This document shows, in pieces, positions 43,749 through 52,067 of a stretch of 64,000 bases of DNA. The first letter of the stretch is position 1. Every line of letters begins with the position of its first letter. The translations under genes were made by a program, and so were the position numbers. Under the pieces are notes generated by a model. That model ran no database searches and was not told where the DNA came from. It saw nothing but the letters and a program-made list of their open reading frames with translations. Origin of the DNA: SOJA01 sp964598485. Its GTDB lineage: Archaea; Thermoproteota; Bathyarchaeia; Bathyarchaeales; Bathycorpusculaceae. The DNA is taken from the NCBI GenBank assembly GCA_964598485.1, contig CAZRCD010000003.1:62001-126000 (forward strand), written 5' to 3'.

Positions 43749-44552
43749 TCAAAACGTGATGGTATAAAGACTGTATGTGGAAGTGTTGGGTTTTTGAATT
43801 ACTAACACATATTTCGAAGGAGGAGGTAGGTTGGAGTCTCTGGCACCTGAATCTTTAGGTAAACGTAGGGCGTGCTCTTCAAATTCCTCTCTAGACTTTG
43901 ACCTTGGATATAGTAGCCAAACAGAAATGATCAGGGCTGGTGACGCGATTCCTAAAAGGAAATACAATGACGGTCGCGTTTGCAGTGTGTACTGGAAGGT
44001 CATGGTTATCGAGGTTGGGGTATCCACACAGTATGTCACCTCTATCAGATAGTACTTCGTCGTTGACGCGGCGTGATGAACGTAGCCAACGTCCACTGGT
44101 TTTGTCAAACCGTCAATGAAGGATTCGGTTGTTGAACCTGTATCACTAGTGTAGAGCGTCTCGTACTTCCAAGCCGAATCTGTTGCGTCCCACCACTGAA
44201 CCCTGACGTCAAACTTTGAGAAGTTCGCGTTATCCACTGCTGATGTTAGCTTAATACTGACCGCACTTACTCTGACCGCGTCTGTTATTATCTTGAACGC
44301 AAACGTGTTGGGATTGGCATCGCTCGGTGCACTCGGTTGTTGAGAGCCCGCTGGAGTGCCTGTGCCGGGCAGATATCTCACTTGGTCCACATCAGTGGCG
44401 TAAATTGTCCAAGAGGCTCTGGTAGCCCCAATGATGAACTGTTGTGGCGGGGCTAGTGCTATGCAAGCTAGCAAAGCAACCAATATGAGAGCTGCGAGGC
44501 AAGGGATGACTTTCTTCCTCGGTATTATCCTCAGTTTTCTAATCAATTTCAA
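43749..44552 (-). CDS. Membrane-anchored surface protein of the 44-49 kb cluster, with frame-altered C-terminus
   Basis: 267 residues. An N-terminal signal/anchor (VIPCLAALILVALLACIALA) is followed by a beta-rich exterior domain with FAFKIITDAVRVSAVSIKL and FDVRVQWWDATDSAWKYE. A second membrane segment (YFLLGIASPALIISVWLLY) precedes a tail ending in PNTSTYSLYTITF, a motif also at the end of the adjacent 1220-residue protein. About 40 codons before the stop, another frame encodes TPYVYLKIQVPETPTYLLL, homologous to the same C-terminal region, so the tail seems rearranged (see findings). The gene follows the large surface gene by 15 nt. Confidence 0.75.
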   Translation of the reverse strand: MKLIRKLRIIPRKKVIPCLAALILVALLACIALAPPQQFIIGATRASWTIYATDVDQVRYLPGTGTPAGSQQPSAPSDANPNTFAFKIITDAVRVSAVSIKLTSAVDNANFSKFDVRVQWWDATDSAWKYETLYTSDTGSTTESFIDGLTKPVDVGYVHHAASTTKYYLIEVTYCVDTPTSITMTFQYTLQTRPSLYFLLGIASPALIISVWLLYPRSKSREEFEEHALRLPKDSGARDSNLPPPSKYVLVIQKPNTSTYSLYTITF

Positions 44553-44567
44553 ATGGAGGACACCATC

Positions 44568-47500
44568 CTAGGTGATTTCGAACGTGATAATGAAAAGGTT
44601 GTAAGTTGAAGTGTCAGGCACCAAAATCTTAAGATAAATGTAAAGGTATGATGTTCCGCTTGCGTTTGCATAGAGGTTGCTCATGCTTACGTATACTATG
44701 TTGTTCGGAGGTGTTCCTAAATCGTATAGTGGGCCTTCTGACTGGGTTATCTCTCCGTTGCTGACGACTATCTGGTCGCTTTGTGTGCCGTCGTAGAAAC
44801 TTATTGTGGTGCCTGATAGGCGGACGATGTTGGAGCTGTCGTAAACTCTTAGGCTGATGTTCCACTCATCTGTAACCGTATTATTGATTTTGAGGACATA
44901 ATCATAGGTTTCTGCCCAAACGTGAAGTAGTACGCAATCTATCTGCCAGCTGTCTTGGCTGGTGTCCGAGCTTTCGTTTCCTCCCAAAAATCTCACAGTG
45001 AAAGTTGATGATGTTAAATATGACTTAACGGTGATGTTGTTCCAACTGTTCGCATTTAAATCACTTAGAACTAAGTGCCACGATGAACCCGTAACATTCC
45101 AGACATGTACCTCGATGTCTTCTGCTCCCCAACTACCGTTTCCAGTCTTAATACATAGTTCCTCGTTTGACCGTGTGTAGTTTGCGTTTGTCCATTGAAT
45201 CTCCAAATCTAACTCATAGTTGACTGCGCCCCCTGTCTCTTCATTTCCAACTGAAAGAAAACTTGCAAGGTTAGCTACGTTCTGATAAGTTGTGTTGATC
45301 CAACTGGTACTTCTTGTGATGTTGGAGATGCGGACTTCGTCTGTTGTACCGTTGAGATAATGAGAGCCAGTGGGTTCATACTTACCAAATGTAACATGCC
45401 CATTTGTATTCATTGCTGCTGAGAAATCATCTACAGATACACTCTCACCATTTATATACAATTGATGAAACGGGGCCGAGGTATTATAAACGCCAACAAT
45501 ATGTAGCCATTGCTGCCCAGATAGTACTGGACCCAACTTAACAGAACTTTCCGAATAACTATAGAATTTATCGGCGTCCGCACCAACACCATGTCTCGAG
45601 AAACTTATCATATTTGCACCAGTGCCTATCATCAAAATATAATCATAATCACCGTTAGGTTGATTGAAGTTATTAAAATACGTCCATGCTTCAACAGTGA
45701 ATGGAGAATTTAATGTCCCAATATTCCCGCAATCAACATAATCATCAGTTCCATCAAACTCATCAGCACCATCAATCTTCCCTGTCGCGTCCTGAGTTAC
45801 TCCACCACTCTGCGTTCCATCATTATTGTTTGACGTAGAATCATAATGTGTTCCAGATGTTTCTTCCAAGTGTTGAACCATCACATAGTTACTGTCCCAA
45901 ACGCCTTCCGCATTCTCTTGACTTTCACAAGTTGGATGGCCGTAAATCATGCAAATTATCGTATCAGAAGAGCCTGTGAGATTCGCTCTAACCCAAGCCA
46001 CCAAGTGAACGTGAGTTGAATTATGGTTTTGGCTGAACAGTTCTATTTCATGGTCAAGGTTGTTTCCTGAACTATCTGTAAAATCTATGTCGTCTCCATC
46101 ACTTTGCACATCGTTATGCAAGTCGGTGTCATAGATGTCTATTAAAAGAGGAAAGTTGTTGAGGTCTCCGTCAACGTAATTGTGGTTTATCGTAATGTTC
46201 TTCCGGTAATACATTATGCCAAAGTCACTAGTACCCTCTTCGGTTAAAGTATCATAAACTGAATCACAAGCTTTTTCATTTTCAAAGTTAGAATGTGTTC
46301 CTTTGTCAGCCGGGTCACTGTTATCTACATTACATATGTTGTTGTCAACGTAATCGTCTTCGCTTTCAAAAACAAGTAAATCATCTCTTTCACTTTCGTA
46401 GGTGGCCTTAATCCAACTGGCGTTTCTTGCAACGTTGGAGATGCGGACTTCGTCGATGATCCCGTTGATATAGTGAGTCGGACCGGGTTTATATAATCCT
46501 AAATCTACCTTACCATTTGTGTTAATCGCCCCGGTTGGTTGGTCTACTGTTTGAGAAGCTCCATTTATATACAATCTATGATACGGAGAAGAACTGTCCC
46601 ACATAGCCACTATATGCAGATACTGTTGACCAGATAGAACAGGACCCATTAATTGTCCGTTTTCTGTCCAACTATAATATTTATTTGCACCAGTAGCGGC
46701 ATCAGCAGCATTTCTTGAAATACTTATAGAATTAGGTGGTGTGCCTATTATTAAGACATAATCATAATCACCGTTAGGTTGATTGAGGTTATTAAAATAC
46801 GTCCATGCTTCAACAGTGAATGGTGAATTTAATGTCCCAATGTTCCCGCAATCAACATAATCATTAGTTCCATCAAACTCATCAGCACCGTCTATTTTTC
46901 CTGTGCCATCAGTAGTAGAACCAGCAACTCCACCAAAATTCTTAGGAGTTCCATTATTGCCATAGGAAGTAGAATCAATGTGTCCTGCTACATCATTAGC
47001 TGGGCTTTCTTCCAAATGCTGAACCATCTTGAAGCTGCTGTCCCAAACGTTCGTAGGACTATTATAAGCGCTTCCATCTTTCGAGGAATCATAGTAAATG
47101 TAAATGTCGGTGTCCGTTGTGTTCGATATGCTTGGAACCCTTACCCACATCCATGCCTCTTCGTTTGTTGCGTTCCAATACTCAACTTCAAAGTAAAGCC
47201 CTGATTTTCCATCACTTTCTGTAAAGGCAGTAGCATTGTAGTCACTTCCCACCTCATCAAAAACTGACGTTACATCATCATTATTTTCCCCCGAAGAACT
47301 ACTGAGATGAACAAGAACTGGAAAATCCGTTAACGCTTCATCTATATCCGCGCCGTCAATAGTGATTTTAACTCGTTTATCCCAACCACTAAGCCAATCA
47401 CTTCTGGACGTTCCAACGCTGACCCTGGCACTCGTGTTGTTTGCATAAATCGTACTTGTGCCAGCTGTGCCAGCTTGTAAGAGGACCTTCGGTGTTTCAC

Positions 47501-48230
47501 ATGAAACTGGTGATGCTCGATGGTGATAAAGTTTCCACGCAGTACTTGTAGTATAGATCATCAATACCGCCGACACCGTGTTGGTGGATAGTGCATCTGC
47601 CTGCCACTTGATTTCCCATTGTACACGCCACGTTGTACTCGCTGGGATGCTGATCTCTCCGGTAGAAGAGTCCGTTACGCCAACCTCTATCGTTGACCTC
47701 TGTTGATGATCCGTGGTGTTGAAGATTTTGACATACATGTAGTCGATACTACTGGTGTCGCCGCTCCACGAGTCGAATTTGACCTCAAATGTACGAGGTG
47801 ACGTGTGAGGGTTCTGGACTCCTACAGCATCTTCATATATCCTAGTGGCGTTGGGCCAACCCGCCATGCTGCTGAATACCACATAAGTACCATTTGTTCC
47901 AATCGACGCACCGGCCACCGCGGAGTCATTTCCGGTTACGAATCGAACTTCTGCAGCTTCTGCATTGATAGGAATTGTCTGCAAGCTCATGTAGTTGTAG
48001 GGCGTTCCACTCACACCAGCCACAAGCATGAAAGCTAGAAATGGACAAAACAGCTTGACACCCAAGTCTCTCCCTCTCTTCACAAGGGTAGCAAGTTGAT
48101 AGACCCCGTGGGTGACTATTGAAAAGTTTAGGAGACAGGCAACTAGAGTGATGGGCAGAGATACCTCTATGCCGAGAAACGTAAAGAGTTCCAGCTGTAG
48201 AGCTAACATCTCTGTCAACCGAATTTTCAT
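44568..48230 (-). CDS. Large surface protein with duplicated DUF2341/LamG-like units
   Basis: 1220 residues. N-terminal hydrophobic spans (about 15-45 and 58-78) lead into a module FVTGNDSAVAGASIGTNGTY with GWPNATRIYEDAV that is shared with the neighbouring 212-residue protein. Two units follow, about residues 295-660 and 690-1030: each starts with a DUF2341 domain (WDKRVKITIDGADIDEALTD; YFEVEYWNATNEEAWMWV) and contains a LamG/concanavalin-A-like domain (DEFDGTNDYVDCGNIGTLNS; LYINGASQTVD; DEVRISN). The end, VPDTSTYNLFIITF, is a beta-strand motif shared within the cluster. N-glycosylation sequons are frequent. It is probably an extracellular carbohydrate- or cell-binding protein. Confidence 0.88.
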   Translation of the reverse strand: MKIRLTEMLALQLELFTFLGIEVSLPITLVACLLNFSIVTHGVYQLATLVKRGRDLGVKLFCPFLAFMLVAGVSGTPYNYMSLQTIPINAEAAEVRFVTGNDSAVAGASIGTNGTYVVFSSMAGWPNATRIYEDAVGVQNPHTSPRTFEVKFDSWSGDTSSIDYMYVKIFNTTDHQQRSTIEVGVTDSSTGEISIPASTTWRVQWEIKWQADALSTNTVSAVLMIYTTSTAWKLYHHRASPVSCETPKVLLQAGTAGTSTIYANNTSARVSVGTSRSDWLSGWDKRVKITIDGADIDEALTDFPVLVHLSSSSGENNDDVTSVFDEVGSDYNATAFTESDGKSGLYFEVEYWNATNEEAWMWVRVPSISNTTDTDIYIYYDSSKDGSAYNSPTNVWDSSFKMVQHLEESPANDVAGHIDSTSYGNNGTPKNFGGVAGSTTDGTGKIDGADEFDGTNDYVDCGNIGTLNSPFTVEAWTYFNNLNQPNGDYDYVLIIGTPPNSISISRNAADAATGANKYYSWTENGQLMGPVLSGQQYLHIVAMWDSSSPYHRLYINGASQTVDQPTGAINTNGKVDLGLYKPGPTHYINGIIDEVRISNVARNASWIKATYESERDDLLVFESEDDYVDNNICNVDNSDPADKGTHSNFENEKACDSVYDTLTEEGTSDFGIMYYRKNITINHNYVDGDLNNFPLLIDIYDTDLHNDVQSDGDDIDFTDSSGNNLDHEIELFSQNHNSTHVHLVAWVRANLTGSSDTIICMIYGHPTCESQENAEGVWDSNYVMVQHLEETSGTHYDSTSNNNDGTQSGGVTQDATGKIDGADEFDGTDDYVDCGNIGTLNSPFTVEAWTYFNNFNQPNGDYDYILMIGTGANMISFSRHGVGADADKFYSYSESSVKLGPVLSGQQWLHIVGVYNTSAPFHQLYINGESVSVDDFSAAMNTNGHVTFGKYEPTGSHYLNGTTDEVRISNITRSTSWINTTYQNVANLASFLSVGNEETGGAVNYELDLEIQWTNANYTRSNEELCIKTGNGSWGAEDIEVHVWNVTGSSWHLVLSDLNANSWNNITVKSYLTSSTFTVRFLGGNESSDTSQDSWQIDCVLLHVWAETYDYVLKINNTVTDEWNISLRVYDSSNIVRLSGTTISFYDGTQSDQIVVSNGEITQSEGPLYDLGTPPNNIVYVSMSNLYANASGTSYLYIYLKILVPDTSTYNLFIITFEIT
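45639..45770. repeat. Near-identical internal repeat, copy 1 (in LamG unit 2)
   Basis: 132 nt that match 46758-46889 at 128 positions by my alignment, much higher than the flanking parts of the two LamG units. It encodes the segment from DEFDGTDDYVDCGNIGTLNS through FNQPNGDYDY. Confidence 0.85.
46758..46889. repeat. Near-identical internal repeat, copy 2 (in LamG unit 1)
   Basis: Partner of 45639-45770 in direct orientation, 1119 nt apart. Only four substitutions were seen. The flanking LamG sequences have diverged strongly, suggesting recent homogenisation of this patch. Confidence 0.85.
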
Positions 48231-48481
48231 TAACTGACCGGATAGACTTTCGAAAATCTCTTAAACTAGGTATTTAATGCATATGAATTTAGAATCTGAA
48301 TAAGAATGATCTTTCAGTAATGATTGATGCAAAAATATGGTTGAAGAAGAAGATTCAAAAAGCTGTGATCTTATAAAAGCTTATCCCATAAACGTCAAAC
48401 CGAATAGATGTGAATATCGAGGAGACTTCGCTAAAAAATGAAGCTCTTCAACCGCTGTCCATCGCTGCTGTCAAGACGCTA

Positions 48482-49120
48482 CTAAGACCAGATTAGTCTC
48501 AGCTGTATGGTGGCCGTATCTGTGGTTAATATTCCATCTTCGCCGTAAGCTTCGATTACTATTATATATGTAGTGCCAGAAGCTCCAGTGAACCCGCTTG
48601 AGTCTGCAGGTGTAGAGGTTGAGCCGTATCCAGCCGCAGCGCCAGACTGTCTGTATCCAACTTCATCCACTGCAACGGCGCCATCAGTGCTGCCTATTGA
48701 TACTGAGCCTCCGTCAACTAATGTAAGGGTGGTGCTGCTGGCTCCAGACGTAAAAATGTAGAATCGTATTCCCCAGATGATGGTAGATGAGTCAATTACA
48801 GAGGCGATTTGAAGTTTCATGCCGCTTGCCGCTGAGGCGGTGAGTACTGTAAACTTCAAAGCACTTGTATAGATGGTTGTTGCGTTTGGCTGTAGTTTAC
48901 TCACTGATATTTCACACCATGTATCGTTTGTACCGATAGTAGCAGAAATGTCGTCTCCCGTTACCCACTGGATTTTGGGCGCTTCAACCGAAACTGACAC
49001 CTTAGCAGTGTAGTAATAGAATATGGTTGCAGCAACAAGAGTCACCGAAAGCATAAGCATGACTGCTGCTATTTTCGCGCTTAGTAACGCCCGCACTCTG
49101 GTCTTTAAAGCTCTTTTCAT
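48482..49120 (-). CDS. Surface protein with SipW/pilin-like signal anchor
   Basis: 212 residues. A basic N-terminus (MKRALKTRVRALLSAK) and a single hydrophobic segment (IAAVMLMLSVTLVAATIFYYY) precede a Ser/Thr-rich beta domain. It shares the module IQWVTGDDISATIGTNDTWC and LQPNATTIYTSALKF with the 1220-residue protein downstream and ends in a similar strand (TDTATIQLRLIWS). The small size, signal type and exterior beta fold recall TasA/camelysin-like fibre subunits, which is an analogy. It is the first gene of the leftward cluster, 250 nt before the large gene. Confidence 0.75.
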   Translation of the reverse strand: MKRALKTRVRALLSAKIAAVMLMLSVTLVAATIFYYYTAKVSVSVEAPKIQWVTGDDISATIGTNDTWCEISVSKLQPNATTIYTSALKFTVLTASAASGMKLQIASVIDSSTIIWGIRFYIFTSGASSTTLTLVDGGSVSIGSTDGAVAVDEVGYRQSGAAAGYGSTSTPADSSGFTGASGTTYIIVIEAYGEDGILTTDTATIQLRLIWS

Positions 49121-49349
49121 TTTTTATTTACTCTCCCACTATTGTTTGACGATGAATGCCCATTCGACACTATCTGATATCGTTTGACACCATGTAATAT
49201 AATGATTATGAAGCGGAAATTCAGATTCCGACTCAGACTACGAATTCTTAAACGTCCAAGATCAACACTAATATAGAAGTATTCTACAGAGGTATTTTAT
49301 AGAAATATCGTCGGAATAGAACTTTTTTATAGAAAACAACTTCCTACGG

Positions 49350-49360
49350 GTTTTTATAAG
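49350..49360 (+). promoter_or_regulatory. TATA box for the small membrane protein at 49390
   Basis: GTTTTTATAAG lies 30-40 nt before the ATG. The whole 49121-49389 gap is A+T-rich, and TATAGAA recurs near 49273, 49307 and 49330; the leftward surface-protein gene must also have its promoter here. Confidence 0.45.
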
Positions 49361-49389
49361 AATTCTACCCTCAATCGTTAGGGATTGGA

Positions 49390-49587
49390 ATGAAGAAGAA
49401 GCTTGTTCTTTCTTTACTTAAGGCAATTGGAGGAGCTGCCAGCATAGGAATAGGATTAAAACTAATAACGTTCTTAAATCAAGATATTCGTCTTCCATTC
49501 TTCCCTAACATAGTTGATTACATAGCTTTGATAATAGTTGGGATTTATCTGGTCTTGAAAGCACACGTGGAAACCGCATTTTCTTAG
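49390..49587 (+). CDS. Small two-span membrane protein
   Basis: 65 residues: LVLSLLKAIGGAASIGIGLK and DYIALIIVGIYLVLKAHVE are the hydrophobic parts, with a short loop NQDIRLPFFPNIV. It has a TATA box at normal distance and a GGGATTGGA before the ATG. No known family. It is divergent from the surface-protein cluster. Confidence 0.6.
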   Translation: MKKKLVLSLLKAIGGAASIGIGLKLITFLNQDIRLPFFPNIVDYIALIIVGIYLVLKAHVETAFS

Positions 49588-49618
49588 ACTGAACAGGACT
49601 AGGTTTGAACTGGCAAGA

Positions 49619-49644
49619 CATGGTTTCAAATCCAGCCCGGTCCA
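49619..49644 (+). other. tRNA 3'-end-like fragment (tRNA-Arg-like)
   Basis: The segment contains GGTTTCAAATCC followed by CCCGGTCCA, the order expected of a T-arm and 3' acceptor half; archaeal arginine tRNAs often start GGACCGG and end CCGGTCC. Nothing upstream pairs to give a full cloverleaf, and the T-loop has one extra T. Most likely a remnant, possibly from integration at a tRNA gene. The rest of 49645-49881 holds no gene. Confidence 0.35.
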
Positions 49645-49881
49645 TCAAATCGGATTTGTCGCGCGCACACCAAAAGATGATTTCATAAAACTACCATTCA
49701 CATTTCTATGCTAACGTTTCGATATAATTGAATCACCACTCATTGGGTAATCTGCATCCCTAATTTGTATATGTAGAATTTATGAACCTAGAATATTACT
49801 ACTGTTATGCCTTTACTATAACTAACACGTAGAGGTGTAAAAGCAGAATAGAATAGGCACCAAGCACCCTCATTTCATATT

Positions 49882-50322
49882 CTAATTTTTGAGTAAGGCT
49901 TCTTTGAGTGCATCGATATTTAGAAAATGTGGGGTTATCCAAACATCGTCTTTTACCATCGGATTTTCTAGTTGAACTTGTTCAGTTCTTTTTGAATTGT
50001 TTGTTGCTATTACTATTTTTTGTCCGAGAGCGTGTTTTATTCCGGTTTCGATTAACTCGTTTATGTCGAGTTTTGATGTGTACCTGATTATTTTTGTTCT
50101 TACGTGAGGATGGTTGACTTTGTTGAGTTTCGTTGCCAGCCATAGGAGGTAGTTTCTATTTTCTTGAGGATTATCTGTTATGATTATTATTTCGCAGATG
50201 CCTGAATATTGTTCTGAGAATTTAAAGCAACAGTTTATCTGCTCGACTGCTAGGATTTGTTCGTTTTGAACTGGTAAAATGAATGTTATTGTGGGTTGCA
50301 GCTGATGTGCCATGTGCATCAT
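49882..50322 (-). CDS. Truncated GT2-like (nucleotide-diphospho-sugar transferase fold) protein
   Basis: 146 residues. The beginning (TITFILPVQNEQILAVEQIN; CEIIIITDNPQENRNYLLWL) and GIKHALGQKIVIATNN look like the first Rossmann half of a family 2 glycosyltransferase, but the DxD metal motif and acceptor half are missing. NNSKRTEQ stands where DxD would be expected. It may be a degenerate or repurposed enzyme. The sequence is intact from ATG to stop. Neighbouring genes are a membrane protein and, further on, the GT cluster. Confidence 0.6.
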   Translation of the reverse strand: MMHMAHQLQPTITFILPVQNEQILAVEQINCCFKFSEQYSGICEIIIITDNPQENRNYLLWLATKLNKVNHPHVRTKIIRYTSKLDINELIETGIKHALGQKIVIATNNSKRTEQVQLENPMVKDDVWITPHFLNIDALKEALLKN

Positions 50323-50490
50323 ATTGTTTTTGTCTTCGCCGTGTAAAAAAGGGTATTCTCTAATTGAATATATATCGTATGCTGTGGTATTTTATAGTTT
50401 TATACAAACTGCATAATTGAAGGCGAGAAGCGTGAGTTGCGTAGTTTGAGATTTGTTGATTTAGGCTTTTGTGTAGATTTGGATTTCTTT

Positions 50491-51108
50491 TCACTTTCTG
50501 GATGATGCGTATAGTAGGTAGCTTACATAGGCTATTGTTACGGCTATGACAATTGATGTTATCCATAGTATTTGGTTTGTGTTGAGCCCTATTTGAGCTT
50601 CAGCTCCTCCAGTTAGATGCGTTCCTGCTAGGAAAAGGAACATAGCTAAGAAAGGGGTGATTCCAAAGATTGAGCATGTAAACTTGCTTAGGTTTAGTAT
50701 GCCTGTTTCGGCGAGGGTGAAAATTGCTGTTGTGTAGCTTATCATTATCTGGATTAGGCATAGGATGCCGCCGTTGAAGAAGAAAATTGTTACTTGTTGA
50801 AGGCCATAAATGCTTGAAATCACTAGGAAGATCATCCAAAAGGCGTTGAAAGAGGATAAAGTGTGCAATCCATACCATCCTTCTTTTAATGCTTTCGCAA
50901 TTGTTAGTGCAAAAAATGAGCAGAATGCCAGAAAAGCTAGGAGAGTGAAGGTTGCTGTTGGAAACGAGCTTCCCATTTCTATGGACGGCGTTGTCTGTAT
51001 TATCCATGATAGTAGACATGCCATAAACCATGCGAGGGTTACACCCCCGACTATTGCTTCAAGTGTCTTAACTTTTTCATTGACGAGGCTAGTTGGTATT
51101 CGCTTCAT
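50491..51108 (-). CDS. Polytopic membrane protein of unknown function
   Basis: 205 residues with about six spans: 16-36, 50-70, 84-104, 109-130, 146-164 and 178-198. The N-terminus MKRIPTSLVNEKVKTLE is cytoplasmic by charge. Sequence between spans is short and neutral, with no catalytic motif. It may form a unit with the GT2-like stub about 170 nt downstream. Family not recognised. Confidence 0.65.
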   Translation of the reverse strand: MKRIPTSLVNEKVKTLEAIVGGVTLAWFMACLLSWIIQTTPSIEMGSSFPTATFTLLAFLAFCSFFALTIAKALKEGWYGLHTLSSFNAFWMIFLVISSIYGLQQVTIFFFNGGILCLIQIMISYTTAIFTLAETGILNLSKFTCSIFGITPFLAMFLFLAGTHLTGGAEAQIGLNTNQILWITSIVIAVTIAYVSYLLYASSRK

Positions 51109-51311
51109 TGTCTTTCCGAGTTTACTTCTGATGTTTAGGTTCTAAAATGTTCTGAATTTGAGATACGTATTCTGTTTCATCAACTTAAAGAAACTGGAAA
51201 TTACGGTTTCTAACAATTTTTAAGGGATAGGTTTCTCTAAATTTTCATTTCCCAAAGCGTGAGGAAAAGAGTCAGAGAGGCATAGGCAAAAGTAAGTGCT
51301 GTGTCAAAATC

Positions 51312-51686
51312 TTAAGAGTTGAAGAAAGACTTGGCTATCTTGCGTAATCCTAGCGTACCTATCACTTCTATGTTTAGTAGCTTTGCATACTTTCTTGCTT
51401 TGGCGTCGTCTATCAGTAGGGTGGCGTTTAACTCTCTGGCAAGGACAATTGCCTCAGCTTCTCCTTTGTCGATAAGCTTCTCCAACAGGGTAGTCATCTC
51501 AATGTTTCTGACACTTCTAGCCTCGATCCATTCTAATTTATCAAAGATGAGTTTGTCATGTTCTTTGGCGGTTATCTCTTTGTAAACAGCCTTAGATATG
51601 ACGATTTTTTCGAAAAGTTTCTTTAGAATTGATAGTTTGTTGATTTTCAGTAGCACTATTAATGGGCTTGCATTTGATATGATCAC
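51312..51686 (-). CDS. DUF3368-type PIN-domain toxin
   Basis: 124 residues. The PIN fold starts with IISNASPLIVLLKINKLSIL, has the central GEAEAIVLARELNATLLIDD and ends IEVIGTLGLRKIAKSF, the typical DUF3368 pattern (GEA.AI.LA....A.LLIDD..AR). It is a predicted ribonuclease toxin. It overlaps the UPF0175 gene upstream by 4 nt. Confidence 0.9.
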   Translation of the reverse strand: MIISNASPLIVLLKINKLSILKKLFEKIVISKAVYKEITAKEHDKLIFDKLEWIEARSVRNIEMTTLLEKLIDKGEAEAIVLARELNATLLIDDAKARKYAKLLNIEVIGTLGLRKIAKSFFNS

Positions 51687-51910
51687 TTTATTCGCCTTAA
51701 CTCTTCCTCAAGCTCCTCCTCGGTTATGTTGGTGAACCCTATTTTGTGTTTGCCCAGTTCGTACATGAAGTCTGATAGGGTTAGGCTAGCTAGCTTGGCT
51801 GCTTGACCTATTGATATTTTCCTCTCTTTGTAGAGTATCATAGCTAAGTAAAGCTTCAGTTCGTTCTCGCTGATTTCCTCTATTAGGGTCTTGGGAAGCT
51901 TGAGTTCCAA
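51683..51910 (-). CDS. UPF0175-type antitoxin
   Basis: 75 residues: LYLAMILYKERKISIGQAAK then LASLTLSDFMYELGKHKIGF, the helix-turn-helix pattern of the UPF0175 family that pairs with DUF3368 toxins. The acidic C-terminus (NITEEELEEELRRIK) may cover the toxin active site. It precedes the toxin with a 4-nt overlap. A TATA-like ATATTTATTTTGA runs about 40 nt upstream. Confidence 0.9.
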   Translation of the reverse strand: MELKLPKTLIEEISENELKLYLAMILYKERKISIGQAAKLASLTLSDFMYELGKHKIGFTNITEEELEEELRRIK

Positions 51911-52067
51911 TCAATTTCACCTATTATCTCCAATGTTGTAGGCCATTTAAATATTTATTTTGATTCTAATGGTTGCTGCTAAAAAGGTTAATCAGCTAAT
52001 GAGTAGTACATCTCGTGTTGCGTCTTATCCCTTGCCGGAAGATGATTCCGAAGCGTACGCGCACGAA

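Noticed and set aside
45600..46900. CRISPR-like repeats
   Set aside because: The repeated DNA lies within a coding duplication, has only two copies and no regular spacers. No CRISPR array or cas gene was seen anywhere in the window.
49597..49644. Complete tRNA gene
   Set aside because: Only a T-arm and 3' end are credible; GGACTAGG can pair weakly with the end but the span of 48 nt is too short for a cloverleaf.
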